From Planctomycetaceae bacterium (GTDB lineage Bacteria; Planctomycetota; Planctomycetia; Pirellulales; Pirellulaceae): DNA of 64,000 nt. Each line of letters opens with the position of its first letter. Position 1 is the stretch's first letter. Under the pieces are notes generated by a model. The model was not told the origin of the DNA. It ran no database searches and was given only the letters and a program-made list of their open reading frames with translations. The DNA lies in contig SXOA01000098.1 in the NCBI GenBank assembly GCA_005778405.1, positions 1-64,000 of the forward strand, read 5' to 3'. Below, piece by piece: positions 42,100 through 50,648 of the stretch. The position numbers and the translations under genes are program-made.

Positions 42100-42798
42100 T
42101 CAAGACTCTACATCCGTATCCCGGAACCGATAGCCCACCCCGCGGACGGTTTCCACCAGGTCCGCCTTTTTCCCCATTTTCCGGCGGAGCGAGCGGATAT
42201 GGACATCGATGGTCCGCTCCATCACCATCGCGTCGTCGCCGAGGGCGGCGTCGATGAGCTCGCTGCGGAGAAAGACTCGGCCGGACTGGCGAATGAGCGT
42301 GTCCAGTAGCCGGAATTCGCTGCGCGTGAGGGGGATCGATTTTCCATCCAGGCTGGCCTGGTGTTTGCGGCGGTCGACGGTGACTCCCATTTTCGTCGTC
42401 ACTTCGTCGGTCAGCGGATCGACCTGCCGGCGACGACGGAGGGCTTTGATCCGCTCCAGCAGCACTTTCACACTGAATGGCTTGGTGACGTAATCATCCG
42501 CCCCGAGCGAGAAGCCGACCAGCTCGTCCGATTCCTCGGCCTTGGCGGTGAGCATCACGATCAGCATGTCCCGCGTGTCGGTCCCCGCTCGCAATCGGCG
42601 GCAAACATCCAGCCCATCCACCACCGGCAGCATCAGGTCCAGCAGCACAATGTCCGGCTGTTTGAGCTGCGCCTGCAAGATGCCGTCCTGGCCGTCGGTC
42701 GCCACAATGACTTCGTAACCCGCCAGCTTGAGGTTATAGGTGAGGACATCCACCAGGGAGCGGTCGTCTTCAACCACGAGGACTTTCGTCTTGGGCAT
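42100..42798 (-). CDS. phoB: PhoB/OmpR-family response regulator
   Basis: A 232-residue response regulator. Receiver domain residues 1-120: acidic pair D11-D12 in VVEDDRSL, phosphoacceptor D54 in IVLLDLMLP, MLTAKAEE with the conserved Lys, GADDYVTKPFS. C-terminal winged helix: SLDGKSIPLTRSEFRLLDTL, RVFLRSELIDAAL, RTIDVHIRSLRRKMG and VRGVGYRF. The upstream gene is phoU on the same strand, which supports phosphate-starvation control of the Pho regulon. No histidine kinase or pst genes are in the window. An 86-base spacer holding a 31-base inverted repeat separates it from phoU. Confidence 0.92.
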   Translation of the reverse strand: MPKTKVLVVEDDRSLVDVLTYNLKLAGYEVIVATDGQDGILQAQLKQPDIVLLDLMLPVVDGLDVCRRLRAGTDTRDMLIVMLTAKAEESDELVGFSLGADDYVTKPFSVKVLLERIKALRRRRQVDPLTDEVTTKMGVTVDRRKHQASLDGKSIPLTRSEFRLLDTLIRQSGRVFLRSELIDAALGDDAMVMERTIDVHIRSLRRKMGKKADLVETVRGVGYRFRDTDVES

Positions 42799-42807
42799 AG
42801 CTTAATG

Positions 42808-42883
42808 AATGACCAATGACCAAATCCCAATGACCAATAAAGGGCAGGCATCATTAGTCATTGGTACTTGGTCATTGGTCATT
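42808..42883. repeat. large inverted repeat filling the phoU-phoB spacer
   Basis: Arms at 42808-42838 and 42853-42883 are 31 bases each with 28 matches and a 14-base loop. Each arm is built from GACCAAT/ATTGGTC units. It starts one base from the phoU stop and ends nine bases before the phoB ATG on the minus strand, so any phoU-phoB read-through RNA would carry this hairpin over the phoB ribosome-binding region. Confidence 0.9.
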
Positions 42884-42884
42884 C

Positions 42885-43562
42885 TCACGTAGGTGTCTCT
42901 TGAATCAAATCGTGTTTGTGCCGGACGATGTCCCCCTCGACGAGGTAGATGACATCCTCGGCGATGTTCGTGGCGTGGTCGGCAATCCGCTCGATGTGCC
43001 GGGTCGCGGAAAAACAGTGCAGAGCGGCGGAAACGAATTCCGGACGGGTCTTCATCGTCGTTTCCAATTCGCTGATGATGTCGCAGTTGAAACGGTCCAC
43101 GGCGTTGTCCATGGCGATGATCCGGCGAGCCGCTCCCGTGTCGATGTTGACGAAGGCGTCCATCACCCCGCGGACCATCTGCGTTGCCAGCACCACCATT
43201 TGCGGCAGCCGGTCGGGGACGGTAAAGGCGGGATATTCCTGCAGGGCCTTGGCTCGCTGAGCGATGCTGACCGCCAGATCGGCGATGCGCTCCAAGTCGG
43301 CATTCACCTTGAGCATCGTGGCAATCCGCCGCAGGTCCACCGCCACCGGCTGATGGAGGGCCAGCATTTTGAGGCATTCTTCCTCGACATGCACCTCGTG
43401 CTGGTCGACATACGGGTCCGATTTGACCACATCGTCGGCGAGCTCAAACTTCCGCTCGTTCAGGGCCTGGGTCGCCTTGTCGATCATGTCCTCGACCATC
43501 GACGAGATGCCCAGAAGCTCCTGGTTAATGGCCTCAATATCGCGCTGTAGGTGTCTGCTCAT
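42885..43562 (-). CDS. phoU: PhoU phosphate signalling protein
   Basis: A 225-residue all-helical protein with two PhoU repeats: RDIEAINQELLGISSMVEDM, HEVHVEEECLKMLALHQPVA, VDLRRIATMLKVNADLERIA, then the second copy RIIAMDNAVDRFNCDIISEL and SAALHCFSATRHIERIADHA. The E/D-rich metal-binding motifs (LERIADLA and IERIADHA) are intact. PhoU restrains PhoR-PhoB signalling and Pst transport when phosphate is plentiful. The stop is followed at once by the inverted repeat and phoB, supporting a Pho locus. Confidence 0.95.
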   Translation of the reverse strand: MSRHLQRDIEAINQELLGISSMVEDMIDKATQALNERKFELADDVVKSDPYVDQHEVHVEEECLKMLALHQPVAVDLRRIATMLKVNADLERIADLAVSIAQRAKALQEYPAFTVPDRLPQMVVLATQMVRGVMDAFVNIDTGAARRIIAMDNAVDRFNCDIISELETTMKTRPEFVSAALHCFSATRHIERIADHATNIAEDVIYLVEGDIVRHKHDLIQETPT

Positions 43563-43823
43563 GCCGGAACCGTCCCATCGATGCCCAGCCGGGCCCTTGG
43601 TGGCGGAAAACCAAATTCCGCCTCGTCAGGCCGCCCATTTGCGGGGCATTTCAGCGCTCTATCATGCGGCGCAACAGGGGCTGCTGCAATGGCTTAACTC
43701 CGTTGGAGTCCCGCCTTCAGGCGGTTCTTCATCGGCACTCATTGAAAAGAACCTCGTCGATGGACCGTATGAACGTTGCGCGAAGATTTCGTGAAGACGC
43801 CTTCGGGGGACCAGCGCGAGAAG

Positions 43824-45356
43824 CTACTCCACGAGTTCCGGCCGGAACTTCCCCGTTCCCGTGAGCGGCAGCGGGCGGCCCAGGGCATCGGGAAAGGTCG
43901 TCTCCGGGTCGATGCCCAGCAGATGGAACGCCGTGGCGAGAATGTCCTTGGGAGAGATGGGATTATCCACCACGTCCCCGGCGATCTTGTCCGTCTGTCC
44001 GATGACTCGTCCGCGCCCCATGCCGCCGCCGGCGTAGACCTGCGAGTAGGCGCTCGACCAGTGATGCCGGCCGGCTCCTTGGGGTTTGCTGTCGATCTGC
44101 GGTGTGCGGCCGTGCTCGCTGAGGACGAGGACCAGCGTCTCGTCCAAGAGGCCTCGCTGTTCCAGGTCCAGGATCAGGGCCGAGAACGTCTGGTCGAAGA
44201 CAGGCAGCAGAAAGTCCTTCAGCCGGCCGAAGTGGTTGTGGTGCGTGTCCCACGAGCCGGCGTTGAGGCCGTAAGCGTCCCAAATGACGGTCACGAATTT
44301 GCTCCCCGCCTCAATCAGCCGGCGGGCGGCCAGGCAGGATTGGCCGAAGAGGTTCATCCCATACGCTTCCCGCATCGGCAGCGGCTCGCGGCCGAAGTCG
44401 AGAGCCTCTTGCATTTTGCCGGAGGTCAGGATGGAGTACGCCAGTTGCTGTTGTTTGCGGAACGTGCCGATGCGGGGGCTGCTGTCCAAGTCGCGGCGAA
44501 TGTCATTGAATTGCGTGAGGAGCGAGCGGCGGGTTTCGAGCTTCTCCGTCGCCCCCGCCGCGGCTGCTCCGCCGGGGAGCTGAAAGCGGTCGGTGGGCAG
44601 GATGCCCAGCAGCGGGTCTTTGAATGCTTTGCCGCGGCCGATTTCCGGAGCCAGCTTCGTCCCTTCGGCCAGGAACTCAGTATAGACCGGGTCATATCGC
44701 ATCCCGAGCATGCCGCCATACGGCCCGGCCAGCGGCGGAATCTCGTTCTTGGAGCCCATCACCCAGGGGAGCACAATGTTCCGCGGCAATTCCACGTCGG
44801 CCCCCGGCGACTGTCGCTCCGCGAGGTAATCGACCAGCGACCCCATAAATGGCCACTGCCGTTGATGCCGGGGGAGCGATTCGATCTTGGTATCGACGTC
44901 GGGAATCCCGGTCGTGGCATAGACCGTCCCGTGCAGCGGAAACGGATGCGTCAGCGAGCGAACCACCGTCAGCCGGTCCAGAATGGCGGCGGTTTTGGGA
45001 AGCCCTTCGCCAATCTGAATGCCGGGAATCTTGGTCGCGGTCGCCTTGAGTTCCCCCTGAATATTCGCCGGCGCATCGGGCTTGGGATCAAACGTCTCGT
45101 GCTGCGGCGGCGCGCCGTACTTGTAGATCAAGATGCAAGACTTGGCCCGTCCAAAAGTCCGGGGAGACTCCGTCGGCGCGGCCTGCGCCGCTTGCGAAGC
45201 CAAAAATTGCTCCAACCCGACTCCCAGCAGCCCCAGTCCCCCCACATGCAGCAAATCGCGGCGCGTGAGCTGGTAATTATCTCGTCGTTGATGACCGAGC
45301 AAACGAAGCACGGCAGCAGAATCCAGCAGGTGACGTTCAGAAACCAACCGCAGCAT
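43824..45356 (-). CDS. DUF1501 protein (copy 2)
   Basis: A 510-residue protein; start taken at ATG 45356. N-terminal LTRRDLLHVGGLGLLGVGLE is a Tat-type signal preceded by about 30 extra residues. The core follows DUF1501: AKSCILIYKYGAPPQHETFD, DPKPDAPANIQGELK, VVRSLTHPFPLHGTVYATTG, AGSKFVTVIWDAYGLNAGSW, DTHHNHFGRLKDF and LVLVLSEHGRTPQI. It is a single gene without a neighbouring DUF1549/DUF1553 partner, unlike copy 1. Presumed periplasmic; activity unknown. Confidence 0.92.
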   Translation of the reverse strand: MLRLVSERHLLDSAAVLRLLGHQRRDNYQLTRRDLLHVGGLGLLGVGLEQFLASQAAQAAPTESPRTFGRAKSCILIYKYGAPPQHETFDPKPDAPANIQGELKATATKIPGIQIGEGLPKTAAILDRLTVVRSLTHPFPLHGTVYATTGIPDVDTKIESLPRHQRQWPFMGSLVDYLAERQSPGADVELPRNIVLPWVMGSKNEIPPLAGPYGGMLGMRYDPVYTEFLAEGTKLAPEIGRGKAFKDPLLGILPTDRFQLPGGAAAAGATEKLETRRSLLTQFNDIRRDLDSSPRIGTFRKQQQLAYSILTSGKMQEALDFGREPLPMREAYGMNLFGQSCLAARRLIEAGSKFVTVIWDAYGLNAGSWDTHHNHFGRLKDFLLPVFDQTFSALILDLEQRGLLDETLVLVLSEHGRTPQIDSKPQGAGRHHWSSAYSQVYAGGGMGRGRVIGQTDKIAGDVVDNPISPKDILATAFHLLGIDPETTFPDALGRPLPLTGTGKFRPELVE

Positions 45357-45474
45357 ACACTGGCGGGTCGTGCGGGAACAAGTTTTAGCAATGTGGTTTG
45401 TCACATGGCGTGTTTCGGAACATTATACTTCGCTCATCCATTGGCAACTTCATGCGACAGTGACTTACCCACTC

Positions 45475-46272
45475 ATGCGAAATCAACTCGATCCCTCCGC
45501 AGCAGACGGCTACAAGTCCAACTCGCAAATCGCCCGACGAGTGACGGAGAACTGGTTCTCGGAGTCGATGTACTGCCCATCATGCCCGAACAAGTCCGTG
45601 CGCCAAACGCGAGGCGGCACGAAGGTTGTCGATTTCGATTGCTCTCGCTGCGGGGCGGAATTCCAACTCAAATCGAAACAGGGCTCGTTAGGGCGAAGTC
45701 TGCGGGACGCGGCGTATGCCCCAATGATGGAGCGGGTGTCGGCTGGCTTGGCTCCACACTTCGCTTTCATGACGTATCGCAAACAGCCTTGGGAAATCGT
45801 GGACCTACTCCTCGTCCCGCGACACTTCTTGACGCCTGCCGCCATCATCGCCGCGCCACCGCTGTCGGCAAGCGCGCGACGGGCGGGCTGGGTCGGCTGC
45901 AGCATCAAGCTGGATGAAATTCCGCACGACGGGCGCGTATTTGTTATTCAGCGTGGCTCCGTACTCGATACCGTCGCTGTCCGCAAACTCTGGAGGAAAT
46001 TCGCGTGGCTAGAGGGAGTGACAGTCGAATGTCGAGGCTGGACCACCGACGTATGGAAATGTATCCAACGGCTTGGCAAGCGAACTTTCACGCTCGCCGA
46101 TGTTTACGCCTTTGAAATTGAGCTTTCGGCAAAGTATCCCAAGAACCGCCACGTTCGCGACAAAATCCGTCAGCAACTTCAGGTTCTGCGTGACCAAAAG
46201 CTGCTCAAGTTCGATTCCAGGGGCATTTACTCGCTCATCTGGTCGTCCAATCGTCCTTCGCCATCTTCCTAA
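45475..46272 (+). CDS. DpnI/Dam-replacing-type restriction endonuclease
   Basis: A 265-residue protein that follows DpnI from end to end. ATG 45475 aligns with the DpnI start. DpnI-like blocks: GYKSNSQIARRVTENWF, Zn ligands C34-C37 and C56-C59, KVVDFDCSRCGAEFQLKSKQ, DAAYAPMMERV, FMTYRK, ARRAGWVGC, then a C-terminal winged helix (RGWTTDVWKCIQRLG, DKIRQQLQVLRDQKLLKF). DpnI cuts GATC only when adenine is methylated, needs no partner methylase, and reads m6A with both nuclease and winged-helix domains. Catalytic positions are D53, Q64 and K66; DpnI has Glu at 64, while Gln is found there in some other PD-(D/E)xK nucleases such as Mrr. Likely defence against Dam-methylated DNA. Confidence 0.93.
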   Translation: MRNQLDPSAADGYKSNSQIARRVTENWFSESMYCPSCPNKSVRQTRGGTKVVDFDCSRCGAEFQLKSKQGSLGRSLRDAAYAPMMERVSAGLAPHFAFMTYRKQPWEIVDLLLVPRHFLTPAAIIAAPPLSASARRAGWVGCSIKLDEIPHDGRVFVIQRGSVLDTVAVRKLWRKFAWLEGVTVECRGWTTDVWKCIQRLGKRTFTLADVYAFEIELSAKYPKNRHVRDKIRQQLQVLRDQKLLKFDSRGIYSLIWSSNRPSPSS

Positions 46273-46673
46273 TTCAAATCATCGAAGAAATCTTCTTCAA
46301 CGATCGTGGTTCCGATGAGCTGACGAATCGCGGAGGGATTTAAGACCAGCGAATCGGCAATCGCCTTTTGAACTGTTTCGCGTTCGCCATCGCTAAAATC
46401 AAAGGCCGATTCATCGGCTATGCGCAGAGCAATGGCGTCTGCCCAATCTTCGATGCAGGCCGGAAACGACTCGTAGTATTGGAGGTCTTTAACCAGGTCG
46501 TAGACTTCGATTTTGTCGTCCAGCGAGTGAGAGACTCTTAGCGTTCGGCCGTCGCAATACCATTCTGAGAAGTCTTCCGTTGAGAAGCGAATCCACCATT
46601 GGCAATATGCAGTTCGTTGACGAAGCTCGTCCGCGTCCAGAATCGACGGCAACGGGATGGATTCGTCGAGCAT
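46269..46673 (-). CDS. small acidic protein next to the DpnI-like gene, unknown function
   Basis: A 134-residue protein; ATG 46673 is preferred over the frame start at 46700. It has no signal peptide, membrane segment or motif I can name. It is acidic and aromatic (TAYCQWWIRFSTEDFSEWY, DLVKDLQYYESFPACIEDWA), ending DDLN. It overlaps the end of the restriction gene by four bases tail to tail. DNA around it is AT-richer than the window average, so it probably arrived with the same island. A partner or immunity-like role is possible but nothing in the sequence shows it. Confidence 0.6.
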   Translation of the reverse strand: MLDESIPLPSILDADELRQRTAYCQWWIRFSTEDFSEWYCDGRTLRVSHSLDDKIEVYDLVKDLQYYESFPACIEDWADAIALRIADESAFDFSDGERETVQKAIADSLVLNPSAIRQLIGTTIVEEDFFDDLN

Positions 46674-46957
46674 CGCGAACCTTCTTTCAATGGCGTGCAC
46701 CTCAAGACACGCCCGTTAGTGACTGTAAGGAGCTTGTATTTGGTCCAACACTCGCGATCTTAGATCGAATTCTGCGAGGATCAAGGGCCGATCCAAACAA
46801 TTCAGACCTCGGACGAGTGTCGAGATTCATCTTCTGACCGCCATAAATACTGAATATTTGACGATCTATGCATTGATCACAGAGGGTACTATTCATTAAG
46901 CTAAATGTGACTTCGTCGCTTAAAGGTATGAAGTCCCATTCAATGGAGCCGCCGCCA

Positions 46958-47185
46958 ATGGCGAAACAGAAGAGCAAGAAACCGCGTTTCAAAACGGGAT
47001 TCAGAACGATTGGTATCCACGGAGAAGAAGGTGAATTTGCCGTGTTCGCCACTCTCAATAACGAGACGTTTCGAATCCCACCGAAAGTTTTTGAAAAGCT
47101 GACTCGCGGAATTCGCAAGGCGATTAAGAACGGCGAGATTCTGGAGCGCGAAGACGCACCAACAACAGTTTGGCTGGAAGATTGA
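46958..47185 (+). CDS. small basic protein in the DpnI island, unknown function
   Basis: A 75-residue protein if translation begins at ATG 46958 (MAKQKSKKPRFKTGFRTIGI); an earlier ATG at 46907 is also in frame. The basic N-terminus is followed by a short alpha/beta segment (GEEGEFAVFATLNNETFRI, KVFEKLTRGIRKAIKNGEIL). The size and charge suggest a nucleic-acid- or protein-binding role. No family recognised; medium-low confidence that it is expressed. Confidence 0.5.
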   Translation: MAKQKSKKPRFKTGFRTIGIHGEEGEFAVFATLNNETFRIPPKVFEKLTRGIRKAIKNGEILEREDAPTTVWLED

Positions 47186-47941
47186 AACAGAAAATATCGA
47201 CCAAGCTAAATGTGGTTGCTTCATGAACTGCTTCCAGGACTCTGGCAGTCAGCCTCTTGCCTGTGCCAACCGGGATGTATACAGGTGCGTAGATTACGAG
47301 CGCCGCTCCGCGCTGGACTGCTCAGCACTGGCGAATTGCTCGGAAAAACGGCTGGCATTCAGCCAGGAACTCGCGAAGCCACCACTATCTGTGAAAACTT
47401 CGGATATTATTTGTGCAGACCTCTTGCCTGTGCCAACATGCTATTGTATACTTAAGTTCAGTATAGGGGCCTCACTGCGCGCCGAGAAGCTTGCCCTCGC
47501 GTCCACGTCGGGAGTCGCCGCGTGGACGCGGCGGCACAGCTTTAGACCTTGCGTTTCCGGGAGGGAAAATACTGGACTGGGATTTGAGATCTGAAAGTAG
47601 AGACTTGAGACGGAAAGCGATGTCGCCGACCTTCGTCTGACGTCTGTTGGAGGGAGCGAGGCAGGAGATCGGGCAGCGCGTAGGGGAGCTGATTAATGGT
47701 CATCAACGTCTTGGGAACACATGAATAAGAAATCGCGAAAATCATGCGGAAATCGCATCATAAACACGTGATTCAAAATGGCGTAAGTGCGGTCAGTGAT
47801 GTGAGTTAAGGCAACGACTGTGAAACGCGGGCAGCAAGAAATAGAGAGTCGCGAATCATGAATAAAAACAATACCATCGGGAGGTGCGTGGGCGGTTATC
47901 GCGCCACTGCCGACTGCCTTCTGCCGACTGCCTACTTCGGC
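47186..47941. other. 756-base gene-free, repeat-bearing tail of the DpnI island
   Basis: The 18-base string CCTCTTGCCTGTGCCAAC occurs twice (near 47250 and 47419), each followed by a GTATAC-like stretch. A GCGTCCACG/CGTGGACGC inverted pair lies near 47497-47528, and CTGCCGACTGCC-type heptamer repeats at 47905-47936. Open frames here lack gene-like starts or composition. Confidence 0.5.
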
Positions 47942-49015
47942 TCACCAGCCCACGGTGTTACCGTGCCAGGGGAAGTAGCTCGGCCGGCGGCCGCCGAAGC
48001 GGTATTCGACGGCGGCCATGAGGGAGAAGTTGGCCTGGTTGTCGAGAGTGTGGGAGCCAAAGCCAATATTTTCCGTCAGGTCGAAGCGGATGGTCATCCA
48101 GGGGGAATGATAGTACTTGAAGCCGCCGCCGAGGGGCATGCTGAGGAGCGATTCGTGAACGAGGCGGTTCTGGTCGTCGGTGAAGCGGAACGTCGCCTGC
48201 CCCAGGCCGATCATGAAATAGGGTCGCCAGCGGGAATCGCCCCAGGGGTAGTAGAGCAGCTCCACGTCGGCGAGGTAGTTCCGCGAAACCCCCAGCGGCG
48301 TGCCGTCGGTGAGGGTGATGTGCGGATTGGAATAGGCGAATCGCCCTTCCACTCCCCAGTAGTGATCGAAGTCGTGCCCCAGGCGGATGCCGGCGAGGGC
48401 CGAGTTGTTTTGCTGCACGTGGCCGGAAATGAGGTCGCCGTGAAAGATGCCGCCGACGAACGCCCCGACATACCAGGGTCGGTTCCGCCAGCTCGGTCCC
48501 ACCAGCGGCTCACCCCAGCCGATGCTGCGATGGGGGTCGTTGGGGTCGGTATGCACGAACCAGCCGTGCGAGAAGGGGCTATCGTGCCAGGGATCGCTGG
48601 CGGATTCGTCCAAGACCTTCAGTTGATTTTGGCCAGGCCCCGCGTCCGTCCATCCATTGGCCCGCAGCGCCTGCTGGGGAGTGGGGATCGCACGAGGCGG
48701 CAGTTCTTCCGTGAACTGCGCTTGGCGCAACGGATTGAGGCCGGGGCGAAGGTTCGCGGCATCAGAGTTTCCGTACGCGGGCTGCGCTTCATCACCCCAG
48801 ATGTCGTAATCGGTGTAGCGGCGCGGGGCAGAGCTCGCCGGGCTGGCGGGGGGAATTTTCGGGCTGGGCTCGGAACTAGTTGCCGGCTCTGGAAGCGCCG
48901 AAACTCGGAGCAGGTTGGCGGAGGACTGAGCGTGAGCGGCAGCGGTCAGCACGAGCGCGCAGTACATCCCCACCATTGCCATTGTGCATCGCCATCGCCA
49001 GCCGCAAGCGCGCAT
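47942..49015 (-). CDS. outer-membrane beta-barrel protein
   Basis: A 357-residue protein with signal peptide (hydrophobic residues 11-27, cleavage near AHAQ). Residues about 30-150 are a Pro/Ser-rich spacer. From about 165 the chain alternates polar and hydrophobic residues in short strands (RPWYVGAFVGGIFHGDLISG, SALAGIRLGHDFDHYWGVEG, YLADVELLYYPWGDSRWRPY, FMIGLGQATFRF, MTIRFDLTENIGFG, FSLMAAVEYRFG), an eight-strand OmpA/OmpW-like barrel. The C-terminus is unusually Trp-ended (GNTVGW). Function unknown; structural protein or small pore. Confidence 0.82.
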   Translation of the reverse strand: MRACGWRWRCTMAMVGMYCALVLTAAAHAQSSANLLRVSALPEPATSSEPSPKIPPASPASSAPRRYTDYDIWGDEAQPAYGNSDAANLRPGLNPLRQAQFTEELPPRAIPTPQQALRANGWTDAGPGQNQLKVLDESASDPWHDSPFSHGWFVHTDPNDPHRSIGWGEPLVGPSWRNRPWYVGAFVGGIFHGDLISGHVQQNNSALAGIRLGHDFDHYWGVEGRFAYSNPHITLTDGTPLGVSRNYLADVELLYYPWGDSRWRPYFMIGLGQATFRFTDDQNRLVHESLLSMPLGGGFKYYHSPWMTIRFDLTENIGFGSHTLDNQANFSLMAAVEYRFGGRRPSYFPWHGNTVGW

Positions 49016-49250
49016 GTATTCCCCGGAGATAAAGGCGGCGGATTATGGCGACGAGGGATAGTTACGTCAATCGAAACTGTTTTTCAGCGATCATCAGCGG
49101 GCAAGTTAGTGCTAGCACAGCCGTCATTTCGGTTGACCGAGGCACTTTCCCCCGGGTAGAATACCGATAAGCAAATATGGATGCGTCCCGCGTTGTTTTA
49201 ATACAGGGCGATGCATCTCCCGCCTGATTTGCTCCCACCAGGAGTTCCCC

Positions 49251-50636
49251 ATGTTTCGCATTGATGCCGGCCGAGTGAGCCCCAAATACTGCGACGGGCG
49301 ATCCCGCCGCAGCTTTTTGCAACTCGGCGTGGCGGGAATGGCCGCGGTCAGCCTGCCGCAATTGCTTCGGGTGCAGGCCGCTTCCGCCGCTGCTGGCCAG
49401 CCAAAGAAGGACACGTCGGTCATCTTGCTGTGGCTCGACGGCGGGCCGGGGCACATGGATATGTATGACATGAAGCCGGAAGCGCCGGCGGAGTATCGGG
49501 GGATTTGGACGCCGATCAAGACCAACGTGCCGGGGATGGAAGTGACGGAACTGCTCCCATTGCAGGCCAAGATCGCCGACAAGTTTTCCGTCGTCCGCTC
49601 GCTCCATCACGACACGGGTGACCACTTCACCGGCGGACACTGGATGCTCACAGGTCGCGGAGCAGGAGTGAGCGGAGCCAGCAACACGGGCAAGTATCCT
49701 TTCATTGGTTCGATTGCGACCAAAGTTCTCGGACCGCGGCAGCAGGGGATGCCGGCCCATGTGGCGGTTCCCTATGCGATGAGCATCGGCATTCGCCCTG
49801 GATATTTTGGTGGCAACTATCTGGGTTCTCAGGACAACCCGTTTGAGACCGAAGGGGACCCGAATACCGAGAAGTTCCAAGTCAGTAACCTGGCCATCGC
49901 CAATGCACTGACCGTGGAGCGGCTCGATGACCGTCGCAACCTGCTAACCCATTTCGACAAGCTCCGCCGCGAAGTGGACCGCAGCGGCAAGCTCGACGCC
50001 ATGGGCAAATTCGAGCGGCAGGCTTACGAGATGGTGACCGGCGAAAAAGCCCGCAAAGCGTTCGACATCTCCGCCGAGCCGAAAGAAATCCGTGACCGGT
50101 ACGGCCGCAACTCGTGGGGGCAGAGCACGCTCCTGGCTCGTCGCCTCGTCGAGGCCGGCAGCACGTTCGTCTCTTGCCACTTCGGCGGCTGGGACCATCA
50201 CTGGGATTTGAAGGCCGGCATGGAACGCTACCTGCCGCAAATCGACCAGCTCGTTTACGGCTTGTTCACCGACCTGGCCGAGAAAGGGCTGTACGACAAA
50301 GTCTGCGTCGTCCTCTGCGGCGAATTCAGCCGCACGCCGCGAATGAACGACGGCGGCAACGGCGGCGCGCCGATGAGTCAGGGAACACCGGGCCGCGACC
50401 ACTGGGGGAACTCGATGTTCTGCCTGCTCGGCGGCGGCGGCGTGAAGGGTGGCCGCCTCGTCGGAAGCACCAACCGGCTCGGTGAAGTGCCGCAGGACAA
50501 TCCGCTTCGTCCGGGCGACATCCATCACACGCTCTATCGTGTCCTCGGCGTCGACCCGAATACCAGTTTCCTTGATCACTCCGGCCGGCCGGTTCCGGCC
50601 ATTGATCACGGCGGTGTGATTCAGGAGCTGTTCTAG
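49251..50636 (+). CDS. DUF1501 protein, Tat-exported (copy 3)
   Basis: A 461-residue protein with AGGAG upstream of ATG 49251. Tat signal SRRSFLQLGVAGMAAVSLPQ. DUF1501 core: VILLWLDGGPGHMDMYDMKP, FSVVRSLHHDTGDHFTGGHW, AGSTFVSCHFGGWDHHWDLK, VCVVLCGEFSRTPRMNDGGN and HHTLYRVLGVDPNTSFLDHS. It differs from copies 1 and 2 in keeping the compact GWDHHWD block. No DUF1549/DUF1553 gene is adjacent. It is convergent with apbE 12 bases away. Periplasmic, activity unknown. Confidence 0.94.
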   Translation: MFRIDAGRVSPKYCDGRSRRSFLQLGVAGMAAVSLPQLLRVQAASAAAGQPKKDTSVILLWLDGGPGHMDMYDMKPEAPAEYRGIWTPIKTNVPGMEVTELLPLQAKIADKFSVVRSLHHDTGDHFTGGHWMLTGRGAGVSGASNTGKYPFIGSIATKVLGPRQQGMPAHVAVPYAMSIGIRPGYFGGNYLGSQDNPFETEGDPNTEKFQVSNLAIANALTVERLDDRRNLLTHFDKLRREVDRSGKLDAMGKFERQAYEMVTGEKARKAFDISAEPKEIRDRYGRNSWGQSTLLARRLVEAGSTFVSCHFGGWDHHWDLKAGMERYLPQIDQLVYGLFTDLAEKGLYDKVCVVLCGEFSRTPRMNDGGNGGAPMSQGTPGRDHWGNSMFCLLGGGGVKGGRLVGSTNRLGEVPQDNPLRPGDIHHTLYRVLGVDPNTSFLDHSGRPVPAIDHGGVIQELF

Positions 50637-50648
50637 GCCTGCTGAAAA

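Noticed and set aside
45475-46272. DpnI-like gene as half of a classical restriction-modification pair
   Set aside because: Neither neighbour has methyltransferase motifs (no DPPY or FxGxG), and DpnI-type enzymes do not need a partner methylase.
47223-47594. 123-residue open frame in the DpnI island tail
   Set aside because: Crosses both copies of an 18-base direct repeat, Cys-rich by chance, no start signal.
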